A DNA stretch of 64,000 nt from Callaeas wilsoni (lineage: Eukaryota > Chordata > Aves > Passeriformes > Callaeidae): NCBI GenBank assembly GCA_013398955.1, contig VWPU01009501.1, positions 124,001 through 188,000 on the forward strand, written 5' to 3'. Made by a program: the position numbers and the translations under genes. This document shows positions 37,049 through 48,631 of the stretch, one piece after another. Numbering within the stretch: position 1 is the stretch's first letter; each line of letters begins with the position of its first letter. Under the pieces are notes generated by a model. It saw only the letters and a list, made by a program, of their open reading frames with translations, was not told where the DNA came from and did not search any database.

Positions 37049-38576
37049 ATGTGGATGTTGGGCTCCTTTCAGCTGTGGATCTAACAAGGCAAACGGTGAC
37101 TGAGTCTGCCCTCTTGGCAGTGGACTTAGGGACAGGTGTAACAGAGCTCCACCCCTAACAACTTCAGATCCTACCAAAGGGAAAGCAGCCTGGATTCCAC
37201 CTCTTTACAGTAGACAAGCAAAGGAGAAACATGCACATATATGCTTGTTTTCAGGGAGTTTGCTTATGTCTTGGCACTGCAATGAATGTTTTCAGGAACA
37301 TTTTCAAGTTGATTAGATTTGGTTAGGTTATTTATGATCGCATAGGGGATGCGTCTTTATCAAAAACAAAGTTAAAAAGCCATGTTGGAAAGAGAGTATT
37401 CCTGTCCACATTTTGAGTCTACTGTGTTACTCTCAGCAGGTCACTTCAGTGTTTTCTGCTTTGATGGTACCACTTGACTGCCTTTGGGGATCCTTTCTAA
37501 ACATTGTCTGTGTCAGTGCAAAAAGGTCCTTTGTTCGCATTTTTATTCACCTTTAATCTCAGAATTAGGCAACCTGGAAAAGGAGCTATTGATGATGTCT
37601 TTCTGAGCTTAAAGAAAAATACGGACAATAATGTCTCTGTATAAAAGCAAATAGGTGTTGCCTGCCCTAAGAAAGTCCTACTTCTTAATAAACAGGTTAA
37701 ATTGTTTCACATGATTTTTTTTCTTACTAAGTCTGATAGCAAGAGAAAACTTTTAAAACTTTTTTGATCAGAAATGCAAATTCTTATCCATCCTTGCTTT
37801 TTAATTAACTTTTTAATTTTCAAATACAAAGATAGTGTTGATGATGACTGGTAAGCTTGGGCTGAGAGATGTACTGATCTAGTGCTGCTCTTTTGAAATC
37901 TGCAGAGAAATGAATCTCAGGGTACAAATGAAATGATAATTGGGATTTCAGTTCATCAGCGTTCAATTCAACAAAATAAATGTTCAGTTTCACAGATTGT
38001 TTCTTAAAGTCTTCTTCTGTAACACGTAATTATTCAAGACTCAAATGACAGTTAAATTTATTATAATTTTTTCTAATATTACCATTGTCTCAATCCCAGA
38101 AAGGTGCCGTCAGGATCGGAACCCCACTCCTTTCAACACCAGGAGCAAGGAGAAGGAATAGTCATCCTTTTAAAATCCATACTGCTGCTTTTAGAGCTCT
38201 AAATCACCTTCTGAAAGCTCCTAACTTGACTATATAGGAAAACTGGAGTCCTAAATACAAGTGCCTACACTTCGTTTAAATGGTTACAGCAACCTGAAGT
38301 GGACTGTTTCAATAATTGAATCCACATGCACCAGAGTAAAGATGAACAATGATCTGTTCCTTACCGAAGGAACATAGAAGCTGATAATAATAAATTAACA
38401 AATAGAAGCCTCTAATGTAAATTATTGACTTAATATGGCATGTCTGGGCAGAGAAAGTAAGATGAGCCTTGAGATCCATAAATCCATCAACTGGCAGTGC
38501 CTACATTTTTAAGACCTGGAGTTCTGGAGCTCCATATCCTGAAACACAAGAAAACTACATTTTCTGAAAGTCCAAA
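37049..38576. other. Non-coding DNA, nothing recognised
   Basis: Unique-looking sequence. A G+C-richer piece at 38095-38160 (AAAGGTGCCGTCAGGATCGG) has unusually many CpG for its surroundings and was not identified. Confidence 0.4.
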
Positions 38577-39405
38577 ATCATATAATCATAGGAGCAAAGA
38601 GTCATTAAGGTTGGAAAAGACCTCCAATATCACTGACTCCAACCTTTGACTAAACACCACCTTGTCAACTAAACCATAGCACTAAGAGCCACATCCAGGC
38701 ATTTTTTGAACAGTTCCAAGGGTAGCGATTCCACCAAGCCTCTTTTTAGTCCATTCCAATGCCTAAGCACCATTTTAGTGAAAAAATTTTACAGGATCTA
38801 TAACCTGAACCTGTACTGGCACAGTTTGAGGCAATGTCTGCTTGTCCTGTCCCTTGTTGCCTGGGAGAAGAGGCCAATCCCCACCTGGCTGCATCCTCCT
38901 TTCAGGTAGTCGTAGAGAATGATAAGGTCACCCCTGAGCCTCCTTTTCTCCAGGATTAACAAGCCCAGCTCTCTCAGCCACGTCTCTTATGATTTATTCT
39001 CTATACTATTCCCCATCTTCATAGCCTTTCTCTGGACTCTCTCCAGCACCTCAATGTCCTTCCTGAGTTTTGGGGCCCAGAACTGGACACAGCACTCGAG
39101 GTGTGGCCTCACCAGTGTCCTGTACAGGGGGACAATCCCTGCCCTGGTGCTGCTGGCCACACCATTGCAGATCCAGGTCAGGATGCCATCGGTGCTCTCA
39201 GCCACCTGGGCACACGCTGGCTCATGTTCAGCTGCTGTCAACCAGCACCCCCAGGTCTTTTTCTGCCATGCAGCTTTCCAGCCACTGTGCCCCCAGCCTG
39301 TGGCACTGCAGGGGGTTGTTGTGGCCAAAGTGCAGGACTCAGCACTTTGCTTTATTGAACCTCATACAGTTGGCCTCAGCCCATCGATCCAGCTTGTCCA
39401 TACCA
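38577..39405 (-). mobile_element. CR1 LINE fragment with RT C-terminus
   Basis: About 830 bases, 3' end at 38577 with the tail type TTAAGGTTGGAAAAGACC. The minus-strand frame 38987-39328 carries VPLYRTLVRPHLECCVQFW and KDIEVLERVQRKAMKMG, the conserved C-terminal end of the CR1 reverse transcriptase. Shifting frame upstream gives [17 protein letters not shown] and [13 protein letters not shown]. 5'-truncated near 39405. The part after the RT end (38900-38600) is broken by several stops. Confidence 0.95.
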
Positions 39406-40305
39406 GTTAGCACTTGTATTTATTGCACATATGAACGCTTTAAATACAAGGAAAAATCCACATTCCCAATTCATGCTTCCATTTCCATCTTGAGTTTAGA
39501 TAGCAGATAGAGTTTGAAGAACTCAGTGAATCTGGAGAACTACCATGTTGAATTAGACATGGAAACACTTTGGGGAATTGATCACCAAGGACTGAGAAAC
39601 ATGCTATTAGTGGCTGCACCACATGAAGGTGCCTGAGGGATTGGTCCTGGAGGCAACTCTCCCACCAGCACCAGCAGCAGAGAAGGCTGAAAGCTTGAGT
39701 AGCAGCTGGTATGTGTAGCAAAGCTGTGAAGAATAAGGCTAATCAAGGGAAGAACTTTAAGCTTGATCCGGATGTGGTCAAGAAAAGAGATCTACTAAAG
39801 ACATTCAGAGTAATGACTCAGAAAAATGGTTTTAGCAGTCTGAACCGGCTGACTGGGAGTAGTGTATAAATGAGACCACAAAATAGAGAAGAAAGAAGAC
39901 ATATATGGATGATTAGTTACAACATGTTATACTTGATTTCAAGGAACATATTAAATAAGACTAATCAAAACAACACTGTTTTTTTCTCGTGAAAAAGCAG
40001 GAGGTGTCTATGGTCAAATTCCCATGAAACACAACATGCAATTTCCAGTGTATCAAAGGACTGCAAACATCTGACTGCAGAATATCTCCCATAAAAGTTG
40101 GATTACTTTGAATATTTTTAGTCCTTGTCATAAGTAATTTCAACAGGGCAGCAAAGGAAAAAATATCCCAAAGATATGACTTCTTGTGGGATTTTTTTCT
40201 TATAAATGTAGTATTAGAAAAAGAAGCAAAGTCTGAGAAGGTCGTAGTTGAGCACATCCCATTAATGTCTGTCCCTGGGACACAGCAAATGCAGTTTACA
40301 TATCT
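39406..40305. other. Non-coding DNA between two CR1 copies
   Basis: No gene or repeat was recognised. Two open frames (39440-39721 and 39961-40257, both minus) have no recognisable similarity. Confidence 0.4.
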
Positions 40306-40848
40306 GAATCAAAGAGTCATAGAATGGCCTGGGTTGAAAGGGATGTTAAAGATCATCTAGTTCAATTGCCTTGCCATGGGCACAGACATCTGCTACTGGA
40401 CTGGATTCCTCAAAGCCCCATCCAACCTCGCCTTGAACGCTTCTGAGGATGAGGTATCCACAACCTCTCTGGACAACCTGTTCCCATGCCTCACCATCCT
40501 CACAGTAAAGAACTTTTCCTCATCTCTAATCTAAACCCACCGTCTTTCAGTGTGACACCATTCCCCTTGTCCTATTACATATTATATACTTATTTACATA
40601 CCTGTGTAAAAAGTCCCTCTCCATCTGTCTTGTAGGTTCCCTTCAGGTGCTGGAAGGCTACAATTAGGTCACCCTGAAGTCTTCTCTTCTTTAGGCTGAA
40701 TGATCCCAGTTCTCTCAGCCTTTCATCATAGGAGAGATGTTCCATCCCTCTAATCAGCTTGGTGGCCTCCTATGGACTTGCTCCAATAGGTCAATTTCCT
40801 TCCTGTGCTGGGGACCCCAAAGCTGGACGCAGCATTCCAGGTGGAGAG
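40306..40848 (-). mobile_element. CR1 LINE 3' fragment
   Basis: The 3' end GAATCAAAGAGTCATAGAATGG is followed by CTGGGTTGAAAGGGATG and TTAAAGATCATCTAGTTC. The body includes CACAGTAAAGAAC, CTTCCTGTGCTGGGGACCCC and CTGGACGCAGCATTCCAGGTGG. A small A+T insertion interrupts it near 40575-40600. The CR1 match ends at about 40848. The next 120 bases (CpG-containing, ending GGGCACCC) are not CR1 and were not identified. Confidence 0.93.
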
Positions 40849-42180
40849 CTGGGCACTATACGACGGACCCTCTCCTGCAGGTTGCCAGGGTCCAGATTGC
40901 TTCAGAGTAACAAAGATCCCCTCTACACCAGGCTACCTTCTGGAAGCTGCTTCGTAAGGGCACCCTGTTATTGATAAGTAAAAAATTGCAGACGATTAGT
41001 GTAGAAAGGAACCAAAAAAAATTAGTGGGTTAAGGTAATTCAACTAACATTTTTATGTTAATTTTTAATTGGACAGAATTGTTGATTTTCTATTTCGTTT
41101 TTCAACTCTACATACCTGGCATTTATTTTGAGAAAAAAGGAAAACTAAGGAAAGCAATAAAGAGAAAATATTCTTGCTTGAGCAAATTCCTGCCTGGCAA
41201 AAGGCTGCATCATGGGATATTGTGTGTATACTTTTATACCTAGGCGATCAATCAATAATACAGGGGCTCAAAGAATCATAATTAAGTTTAGATATATTGT
41301 AGACGCATTTTATTTAAAACCATAGAAATAAAAGACATGGATGTCTATGGCTCTGCATTGCCCCTCTCAGTAGCACATGGAGTCCACAAAGTCTGACATT
41401 ACAGAAAGACTGTGCTGCTTCTGATCCTTGCTCACACAGGAAAAAAAAGCGAGAGAAAAAGAAAGCCCCTGTTTTAATGCTGACAATATATTAAATGAAG
41501 AAATTAAATGAAAAAAATTCTGGGAGGGTATACATAATGATAAGAAAGTAAAATAGCAGTGGTTACATTTTCTATGGTAGACATAATTGATATGTTTGCT
41601 GTCTGTGATTCACATATTATTTTGAGTTTCTGAGGGGGATTTTTATTGCAAAATATTCTGCATTTTAAATACTATTTAATTATGGTTTGTTTCCTTAGGG
41701 ATTATATCACCATGTGACTTTAATTTGGTATATACCCTAAGGGGCAGCATATTTTCAATTATGAACTATTTCCTCCAGAAACAATAATGGTTCAATGATT
41801 TATTGCAGGATCCTATTATAAGGTGCCTCATACAAGTGAAATCTGAAATGCAATTGGCTTAACAATATAGTATAGGCAGGACTAAAATGCATGTGAACTG
41901 AGCGTATGGGCCTTTTTCACAAAAATCATATTTATATACTTTCATCCTTTGCATAATACTTCAATTATTATATCTTGAAAAAAGAACTTGGAAAGCTGAG
42001 AGCTATGAAACATTTACATTATTATCTCTTCAAAAAGTTCATTTTTGGACAAGTATCATTTGGATAGGGATTAACTTAATCAGAGATTTTGAATCTTCTT
42101 TACTTTAATTTTTAATCTCTTTTTAAAAATATGTCTGAATCTTAAAAAGGCCTAAACCTGTAGTCACAAAGCACTGCTTC
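40849..42180. other. Non-coding DNA, nothing recognised
   Basis: 40849-40975 is an unidentified G+C-richer segment directly next to the CR1. The remainder is A+T-rich and unique-looking. Confidence 0.4.
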
Positions 42181-42217
42181 AAAAAAGGGGAAAAAAAAGA
42201 AAAAAGAAAAAAGAAAG
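42181..42217. repeat. (AAAAAAG)n A-rich simple repeat
   Basis: A-runs are interrupted by single G bases at intervals of about seven to nine, with a GGGG interruption near the start. Confidence 0.85.
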
Positions 42218-42224
42218 TTTTTAA

Positions 42225-42530
42225 AGCAGCCACCAGCTGTAAGAGAGATAGTGCAAGCAGCAGATTTGTGACAGAGTGGAGCATGAAACCCATCAGCTGA
42301 TGAGTGAAAATCCCTGGTTTCTAATTAATCGAGGTACACAGGCCAAGGGATGAAGAGGATCAGGGAAATGAAATCAGGAAAAAGATACCATCAGTCATTT
42401 CTGCGGCCCATTGTCATACTTCAGAATCTGCTGTAATGAATCACTCAGGCATTCCACAGATACATTCAAATGGTGAAGAAAATTCATTGTCCGGTGAAGA
42501 GTGTTTGATAAAAATCTTTCTTTTCCCCCC
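42225..42530. promoter_or_regulatory. Candidate conserved non-coding element
   Basis: Non-repetitive stretch with two CAGCTG E-boxes (42235 and 42296), TTCTAATTAATCGAGG (homeodomain-like), ATCAGCTGATGAG, and TGAATCACTCAGG (AP-1/MAF-like). No ORF. Called from motif density only. Confidence 0.15.
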
Positions 42531-44106
42531 TCTTTGTCAGAAGCCTATGATCAGAAAAGGAAATCCAGACAGCACAACAGGTGTGCTTTTGCAAGCCTGG
42601 TGAAATCTGCAAATGAACAGAGGCACTAAAGAATTTTTTTGTACTAAAATTTCACCAAAATGAAAAAAGTCACTTGTAAGAGAAGTCAGTGGTAAAATGC
42701 ACTGAAAATAACTGAAGATTAAGGAGATGAAAGGTATAAATGCTCTTCTGGTCGAGAAGTTTCTGTCCCGATAAAATCATCTTATATGGTAAGGGTGAGC
42801 AACTATTATTTTTAGAATATATTTGCCAAGTTCAGCATTTCTAGATATTGACATCTGTCTTGAAGAGCTACTAATCCATAAGCTAGCCCGAATTTAAGAC
42901 AGCACTAAAGTGTCATTCTAAAACTCGGAGAGGGGCAGGAACAACCACCTTTTTTGAAAAGGGGAGAGTTTAATTTTGGTGTCGCAGTTACTTGGTTTCC
43001 CTCAAAAACAAAACGAATACTTTTAAAGGCAAAAGGGTTTTTTTCCTCTCTTACAAGCCTATACAAGCCCACACTCATGCAAATACTGTGAACAAAGAGA
43101 TGCCTACATTTGGATATCGGTTAGTTTCTCTACTATCAGACTTGTGCAAAGGTTTTAGAATTTATGAAAAGATTAGACCGCAAGTCTTCAAAAATTGAAA
43201 TCCCCTTTATTTAAAACTAGAAACATTTTTTTTTTCTTTTTGTTTTGCCTATGGCTCAACTTTTTTGACCCTGAGCAGTGCTTATTCCAGTGTATTTCTT
43301 AAAGTGGTGTCCCCCATTAAGTGACACCAGAATATAATTGTTTTTAAATAATCAGGTGCTATACTAAGACGTATAAGGATGGCTGATTCATTTTAGATTT
43401 AATTACCATAATATAGGGGTTTGCTGTCTATAGTATCAATCACTGAGACACTTTATAGTTGATAATATTAAAATGGCAATAATGAGAATTCTGCTTCCTG
43501 ATGAAAATAATTTTAATCATGGGTAGATTACAAATCCATTTACTGTTACGGTTACTGAGAATTCTATTATCTGCCTCCTATTGTGAAAGATGTTGAAACT
43601 TGTTTTCAGGAAATGTAAAAGATTATAGAAGTATGCACTCTATGCAAAGTTTCTATCACAGCAGAGCAACAAAAACCTGTTTAGTACCAGGAGCTGCTAA
43701 AGATGAAACTTGCCAAGTGAACTTGTAGCTGCATCTCTGCATGAACATACACCTGGTCATGCAGATCTATTTATAGGCTCAAGGACAACATGTTTAGATT
43801 CTCACCATGGTTTCTTCTACTCGCAAACAGTACTTAGCCAGGTGACCAGCTGTTGCCTCTGCAATGAAGTTGTTACCAATTACTGCTCCAATCTAATGTA
43901 TAGACATACGTAATCCAGAGAGTGCTTAGTTTTTCTGGTGGCTGTACCTCTGATGTTTTCCTGTGACTATGGGCCTATCATCTCAATTATTTTTTCCCCT
44001 TTCTTTTTTGTCTTTTTTTAAAAATTCCATTCAACACTGAACAGGTACTGCTACATCAGGCTGGGATTGCTTGTGTCTCCTCTATAAACACACTAAGGCT
44101 GCTACC
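42531..44106. other. Non-coding DNA, no gene seen
   Basis: Unique-looking. The 67-68-codon frames at 42992-43198 and 43710-43913 are unrecognised and have no splice context. Confidence 0.4.
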
Positions 44107-45475
44107 ATAGATTCATAGAATCTTTTGGGTTGGAAGAGACCTTAATGATCATCATGGTTCCAACCTCCCTGCCATGGGCAGGGGTACCTGCCAGCAGAAC
44201 AGGTTACTCAAAGCTCCATCTAGCCTGGTCTTGAACATTTCCAGGGATAGGGCATCCAGAAATTCTCTGGGTAACCAGTGCCTCATCAGCTTCACAGTAA
44301 AGAGTTTTTTCCTAACATCTAATCTAAATCTACTCTCTCCGTTTAAAATGATTACCTCTTTTCCTATCACTACGTGTCCTTGTAAACAGTACCTGTCCTG
44401 CTTTCTTGTAGGCCCCCTTTAGGTACTGGAAAGCTGATCTGACATCTCTCCAGAGCCTTCTCCTCTTCTGGCTGAAAAACCCTAACCATCTCAGCCCATC
44501 TCAGTAGGAGTGACGCTCTAGCCCCCAGATCATCTTCATGGCCCTTCTCTGAGCTTGCTCCAGCAGGTCCATGTCCTTCTGATAGGGGCTCCAGAGCTGG
44601 ATGTAGTATTCCAAGTGGAATTTCACTGGTGTAGAGTAGAGGGGGAGAATCCCCTCCCTCAGCCTTCTGGCCACACTTCTCTTGATGCAGCCTAGGATGC
44701 AGTTGACTTTCTGGGCTGCAAGTGCACATTGACAGGTCATATTGAGCTTTTCCTCAATCAGTATCCTTAAGTCCTTCTTGTAAGAGAGTCTCTCCACTTG
44801 GACATCAAGCTGTTGACAGCAACTCCTTGAGCACAACCATCCAGTCAATTTCTTATCCATGAGTGGTCCATCCATCAAATCCATGTCTCTCCAGTTTAGA
44901 GACAAGGATGTTGTGTGGGACAGCAGCAAATGCTTTTCATAAGTCCAAGTAGATGACATCAGTCACTCTTGCCTCATCCACTAATGCACTAACCCTGTCA
45001 TAGAAGGCCATCAGATTTGCCAGGCACAATTTTCCTTTAGAGAAGCCATATTGGTTGTGATCAATCATCTCCTTGTTTTCCATGAGCCTTAGCAGTTTGC
45101 AGGAGCATCTGCTCTATGATCTTTCAGGACACTGAGGTGAGAATGACTAGCCTGTCATTCTCCAGATGTTTGTTTTTTTCCTTTTTAAAAATGAGGGTTA
45201 CATTTCCCCTTTTCCTGTCAGTGTGTGGCTTAATTGTTTTCTCTGCCAGCTCCCTCAGGACCCACAGATGCATCTCATCAAGTCCTACAGCCTTGTGGAC
45301 CTTCAGGTTCCTTAGATGTTCTAGAATCTAATCTTCTCCTGCATTAGGTGGTTCTTCATTGTCCCAGTCTCAGCTTTTTCCTTGTGTTACTCAGGCAGTG
45401 TGACTGGAGCACTTTCCCATGAAGCTTGAGGCAAGTATGGGGATAGTGAAATGCATCCCAGAGTCAATCTACTCC
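44107..45475 (-). mobile_element. Longest CR1 LINE copy, most of the RT domain
   Basis: About 1.37 kb, 3' end at 44107 (ATTCATAGAATC, then TTTTGGGTTGGAAGAGACC). Read on the minus strand from about 45460, frames with a few breaks give, in order: LASSFMGKCSSHTA; DWDNEEPPNAGED; HLRNLKVHKAVGLDEM; LRELAEKTIKPH; NDRLVILTSVS (finger/palm entry); QYGFSKGKLCLANLMAFYD; VIYLDL followed by a stop where SKAF is expected; AVPHNILVSKLERHGFDGW; and LPLYSTPVKFHLEYYIQLW near the C-terminus (open frame 44501-44959). This is a canonical CR1 ORF2 order. Stops and frameshifts make it inactive, and the endonuclease and ORF1 are absent through 5' truncation. Confidence 0.95.
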
Positions 45476-47214
45476 CAAAGTACTGTTGTGGCTTGAAGGG
45501 TTGAAGATCTCAGATAATTTCCTATTCACAGAACAGCCAGGTGGGAACACTGAACTCTAAATGCCCCTATCTGGCATCTGTACTGGGAGAAGTGGCTGGG
45601 ACGCAGAACAATTGGACAAGGGGATTTCTCAGGCTAGAAGTGATTTTTCCTGGAGCACACATGCTGCTGCTGCATCCCTGCAGTGCTGGAAGAGCTGTGA
45701 TGTCTAAGAGCTGTTCTGTTCCAATTTCATTTAGAACAAACAAAGAAACCACACTAAAGTAATTTTAACGCAGGATTTTGGACAGGGTCTTGTACTGCTG
45801 AAACAAATAGCATAAGCTTCACCCCGTTGAACCTTTTTCTGAAACCGTGTGTGACTATGTGTGCACATATACATTAGCACTGCTTTGATTATATAATGTA
45901 ATGAGCTCAGTGGATTTATGCTGGATTTACACTATGGAGCCTCAGAGCAGAGTTTGGAACAGTGTCTTGTCTTTAAGATGCCAGTTTTCTAAATGTGCTT
46001 CTTTTCTTAAGGATACTGATGAAAATTTATTACTGATTTTTCATGCATAACTTTGCAATGGAATCAGATTTTTCTGTTCCAGCTTCATCACTGTTTCTGA
46101 ATTGGGATTAAAAATTTTACAAACTTAGTCGAGAATCAGTTATCATCAAAGTCCCCAGGAGCTCATTTACTGGTGTGCAAACTGCGCCCCACACTGGTCC
46201 CCTGCTTTGGAGGAACTCAATGAATAAATTAAATTTCCAGAGACAGCCAGCTTTATAATCCTGGCCTACTGCTCTCCCTTCCTACTTGCATAATTTTTTA
46301 TCATTCTGGGCTTCATTCTCTCTGTTCGGCCTCTGTTGCTGACCAATGGGTCTGGGGGGAGGGACACCAGGGCTCAGGAAGTCTGGGAGCATGACTAACA
46401 GGGAGCAATGGGCAAAATAGTAGATGGTTACAAAAGCAGCAAAACACAATTGTAAAATCAGCTTTCTATGGAAAAAATTGTAAAATATACTCTCTGCACC
46501 TTAACTTGAATGAGATATACCATTACTAAAAAGAACAATAACAAATATAGAATCAATCTGGGGTTTTTTTACAAGAAACAGATTTCTTCTTTTTTATTAT
46601 ATCAGTCTCCTCAAATATATTGCTACTGAACCTTGTTAAACAACCATAATTTCATCTGAACAATAAATCTGTTGCTTTATTTTTTACATTGTGTTTTAAA
46701 AAGCACGAGATGAAAGAAGAAAAACCACTTTACAAGTAGCATTATGTTCTTTGAGAAAAAGTGAAATAGCACCAGCAACAAAAAATCCTCTTAATCAGCC
46801 TATTTGGTAACTCAGAAAGACTGTTTGGAAAGGTTTTCATCAAAGTGATTTTCTGCAGATAGCTCATAGGTGATCAGGATAAAACCCCACAGCTTCAGCA
46901 CTTCAAATATGTATCATATATATGTTTGCTTGAATCTTGATAAGGGTGAGATTTGGGACTTATGGACACTGAGATAGGATGTCACCTGAGACATTCATCT
47001 GATTCTGAATGCAGACAGGAAGAAAGTGCCTAGGAGAGGCCAGAAAAGAGGGAGGGAGAGAGTAAGGGATACTAGGAATGGACAGCCCTTGTTCCCAGCT
47101 CTAATATCCCGCTGCAATTATTTTGTGGACATCCACTCCTTGCCTGCACAGGAGATAGGGCTATAAGTGTATGTTATTTTTTAATTACAAGGGGGTAGAA
47201 AAAATCCTGATGAT
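45476..47214. other. Non-coding DNA, nothing recognised
   Basis: 45480-45780 is somewhat G+C-richer. A frame of 73 codons (45541-45762) and its opposite-strand partner are unrecognised. 46140-46400 is another G+C-richer patch. No repeat was identified. Confidence 0.4.
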
Positions 47215-47610
47215 GGGCTGGAAGGTGCCATTGCATTGTTATTTTTTTCTCTCCCTTCGTTTGCTGATTATGTGAGCTGGGCTCCTTTGCTAGCCGATGA
47301 TAAGCAGAATTTCCATGTTCTCTGCATAATTAATCCATCTCTGCCTCTCTTCATGCCAACTCGCCCGTTATCGCCGGCACATGCCTGAATTGCAAAAGAA
47401 TCCGCTCTTCAATTGGAACTTATTGATATTCTAAGAAAAAAAAGAGAGGGGGGAAAAACTGAAAATCCTTAAGTTTAAGCCGCAGATTTTTAAATGGATT
47501 AATTTCGCTGCAATCGCAGCCATCTAAGGCGGGAAGGCAGGCAGAGCAAATTGAAAGCATCTCCATGTTTGCAGAATTGGGTCCAGAATGCTGAAATATA
47601 CTGGCACAGT
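47215..47610. promoter_or_regulatory. Best conserved non-coding (enhancer-like) candidate
   Basis: In an otherwise CpG-poor neighbourhood this 400-base stretch keeps about ten CpG dinucleotides, concentrated in CTCGCCCGTTATCGCCGGC (47359-47377) and GCCGC…ATTTCGCTGCAATCGCAGCC (47480-47522). It also holds homeodomain-type words (CATAATTAATCC, GGATTAATTTCGC), GATGATAAGC (GATA-like), CTGATTATG and TGCAAAAGAATCC. It has no ORF and no repeat signature. Retained CpG plus dense TAAT sites is typical of vertebrate developmental enhancers. Function and conservation are inferred, not seen. Confidence 0.35.
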
Positions 47611-48573
47611 TCTCTTTTAAAGTCAGAAAATTACCATTCATTTACATCACATGAAATACTTTTTTATGCTAGAAATATTCAAGAGACGTTCCTTAAATGC
47701 CTGCTAATGCTAGATAACATTTCTAACTTTCAACATTTTGCTAGACTTTGATATGACATGATAGGAATGCCTGCCAGTGTGGAATATTATATGTACCCGT
47801 AATCTCTTTTTATCACATATTTAGATTATATCATCCTCTCCCTAAACCATCCTGAAGTAGTCTTTAAACAATGTACTCTGTGTCATAGGATCCTATTTAG
47901 TATAGTTATATGAGCCAAACTTGGTAGGGCACATTTAGACTTTGTCCAGTACGAAGGGTTTTTTAAAGTGACAACACACGATCCTAAAAATACAGTTCAC
48001 CTTTTTCTATCTTTCACAAAGTTAGGCTGCATTTCTTAGGGTCCTTTCTACATTTAGAGATTCTGTTTTCCCTCATTTATAACATGTGACGTGCTTTGTT
48101 ATTTCGATGCAGCTCTTGAGGATTGTACTCACATTTTAAAAGGGCTCAGCTGTACTCCATACCAGCCTGGCACTGCACGTGAAATAACAAGAGCTAGTGG
48201 CAAGATAGGACTTTTCCTCTTCTCTCTCTTTTTTCTTTTTCTCAAATAGTATCAAAGTCCAAATATTCTTCTCCTTATATTTCTCTGACACTAAATTCAC
48301 ATCCTTCATTTCCTTGACCCTAGGAAGCAGCAGCATTCGGCAACACGGAGAGATTTCTCTAATGCCTCAGCTAAGCCACAACGTATCTGGCATTCCATGC
48401 CCATATGCTAGAAATCAGCAATTTATGCTGCTGTAGAAGGAAATGTTGACACTCACAGTTAACAGAGGGGGAAAGTTGCTACACTGACTGCAAATGGAGA
48501 TTTAGCTGTTAAGAAATCTTTGTTATTATTAGACAGATTTCTTTCATTTTAAAAATATATGGGAAAGAAATTT
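47611..48573. other. Non-coding DNA, nothing recognised
   Basis: Unique-looking sequence. A lysine/glutamate-rich minus-strand frame (48136-48336) reflects a pyrimidine-rich plus-strand patch at 48210-48245. Confidence 0.4.
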
Positions 48574-48631
48574 AAAAAAAAAAAAAAAAAGAGGAACTCA
48601 CAGGCACATACCAGAGAGAAAAAAAAAAAAA
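48574..48631. repeat. Two poly(A) tracts
   Basis: A run of 17 A (48574-48590) and a second of about 13 A (48619-48631) are separated by 28 bases of mixed sequence. No retroposed cDNA was recognised upstream, so they are called simple repeats. Confidence 0.85.

Noticed and set aside
38919..39510. Plus-strand frames of 146-163 codons
   Set aside because: Antisense to the CR1 reverse transcriptase remnant, whose minus-strand reading matches the family.
45483..45780. Segment starting TGTTGTGGCTTGAAGGG, possible LTR
   Set aside because: No matching CA end, no polyadenylation signal in place and no target duplication seen.
48574..48631. Poly(A) tracts as the end of a processed pseudogene
   Set aside because: No cDNA-like open or decayed coding sequence is recognisable upstream and no flanking duplication is visible.
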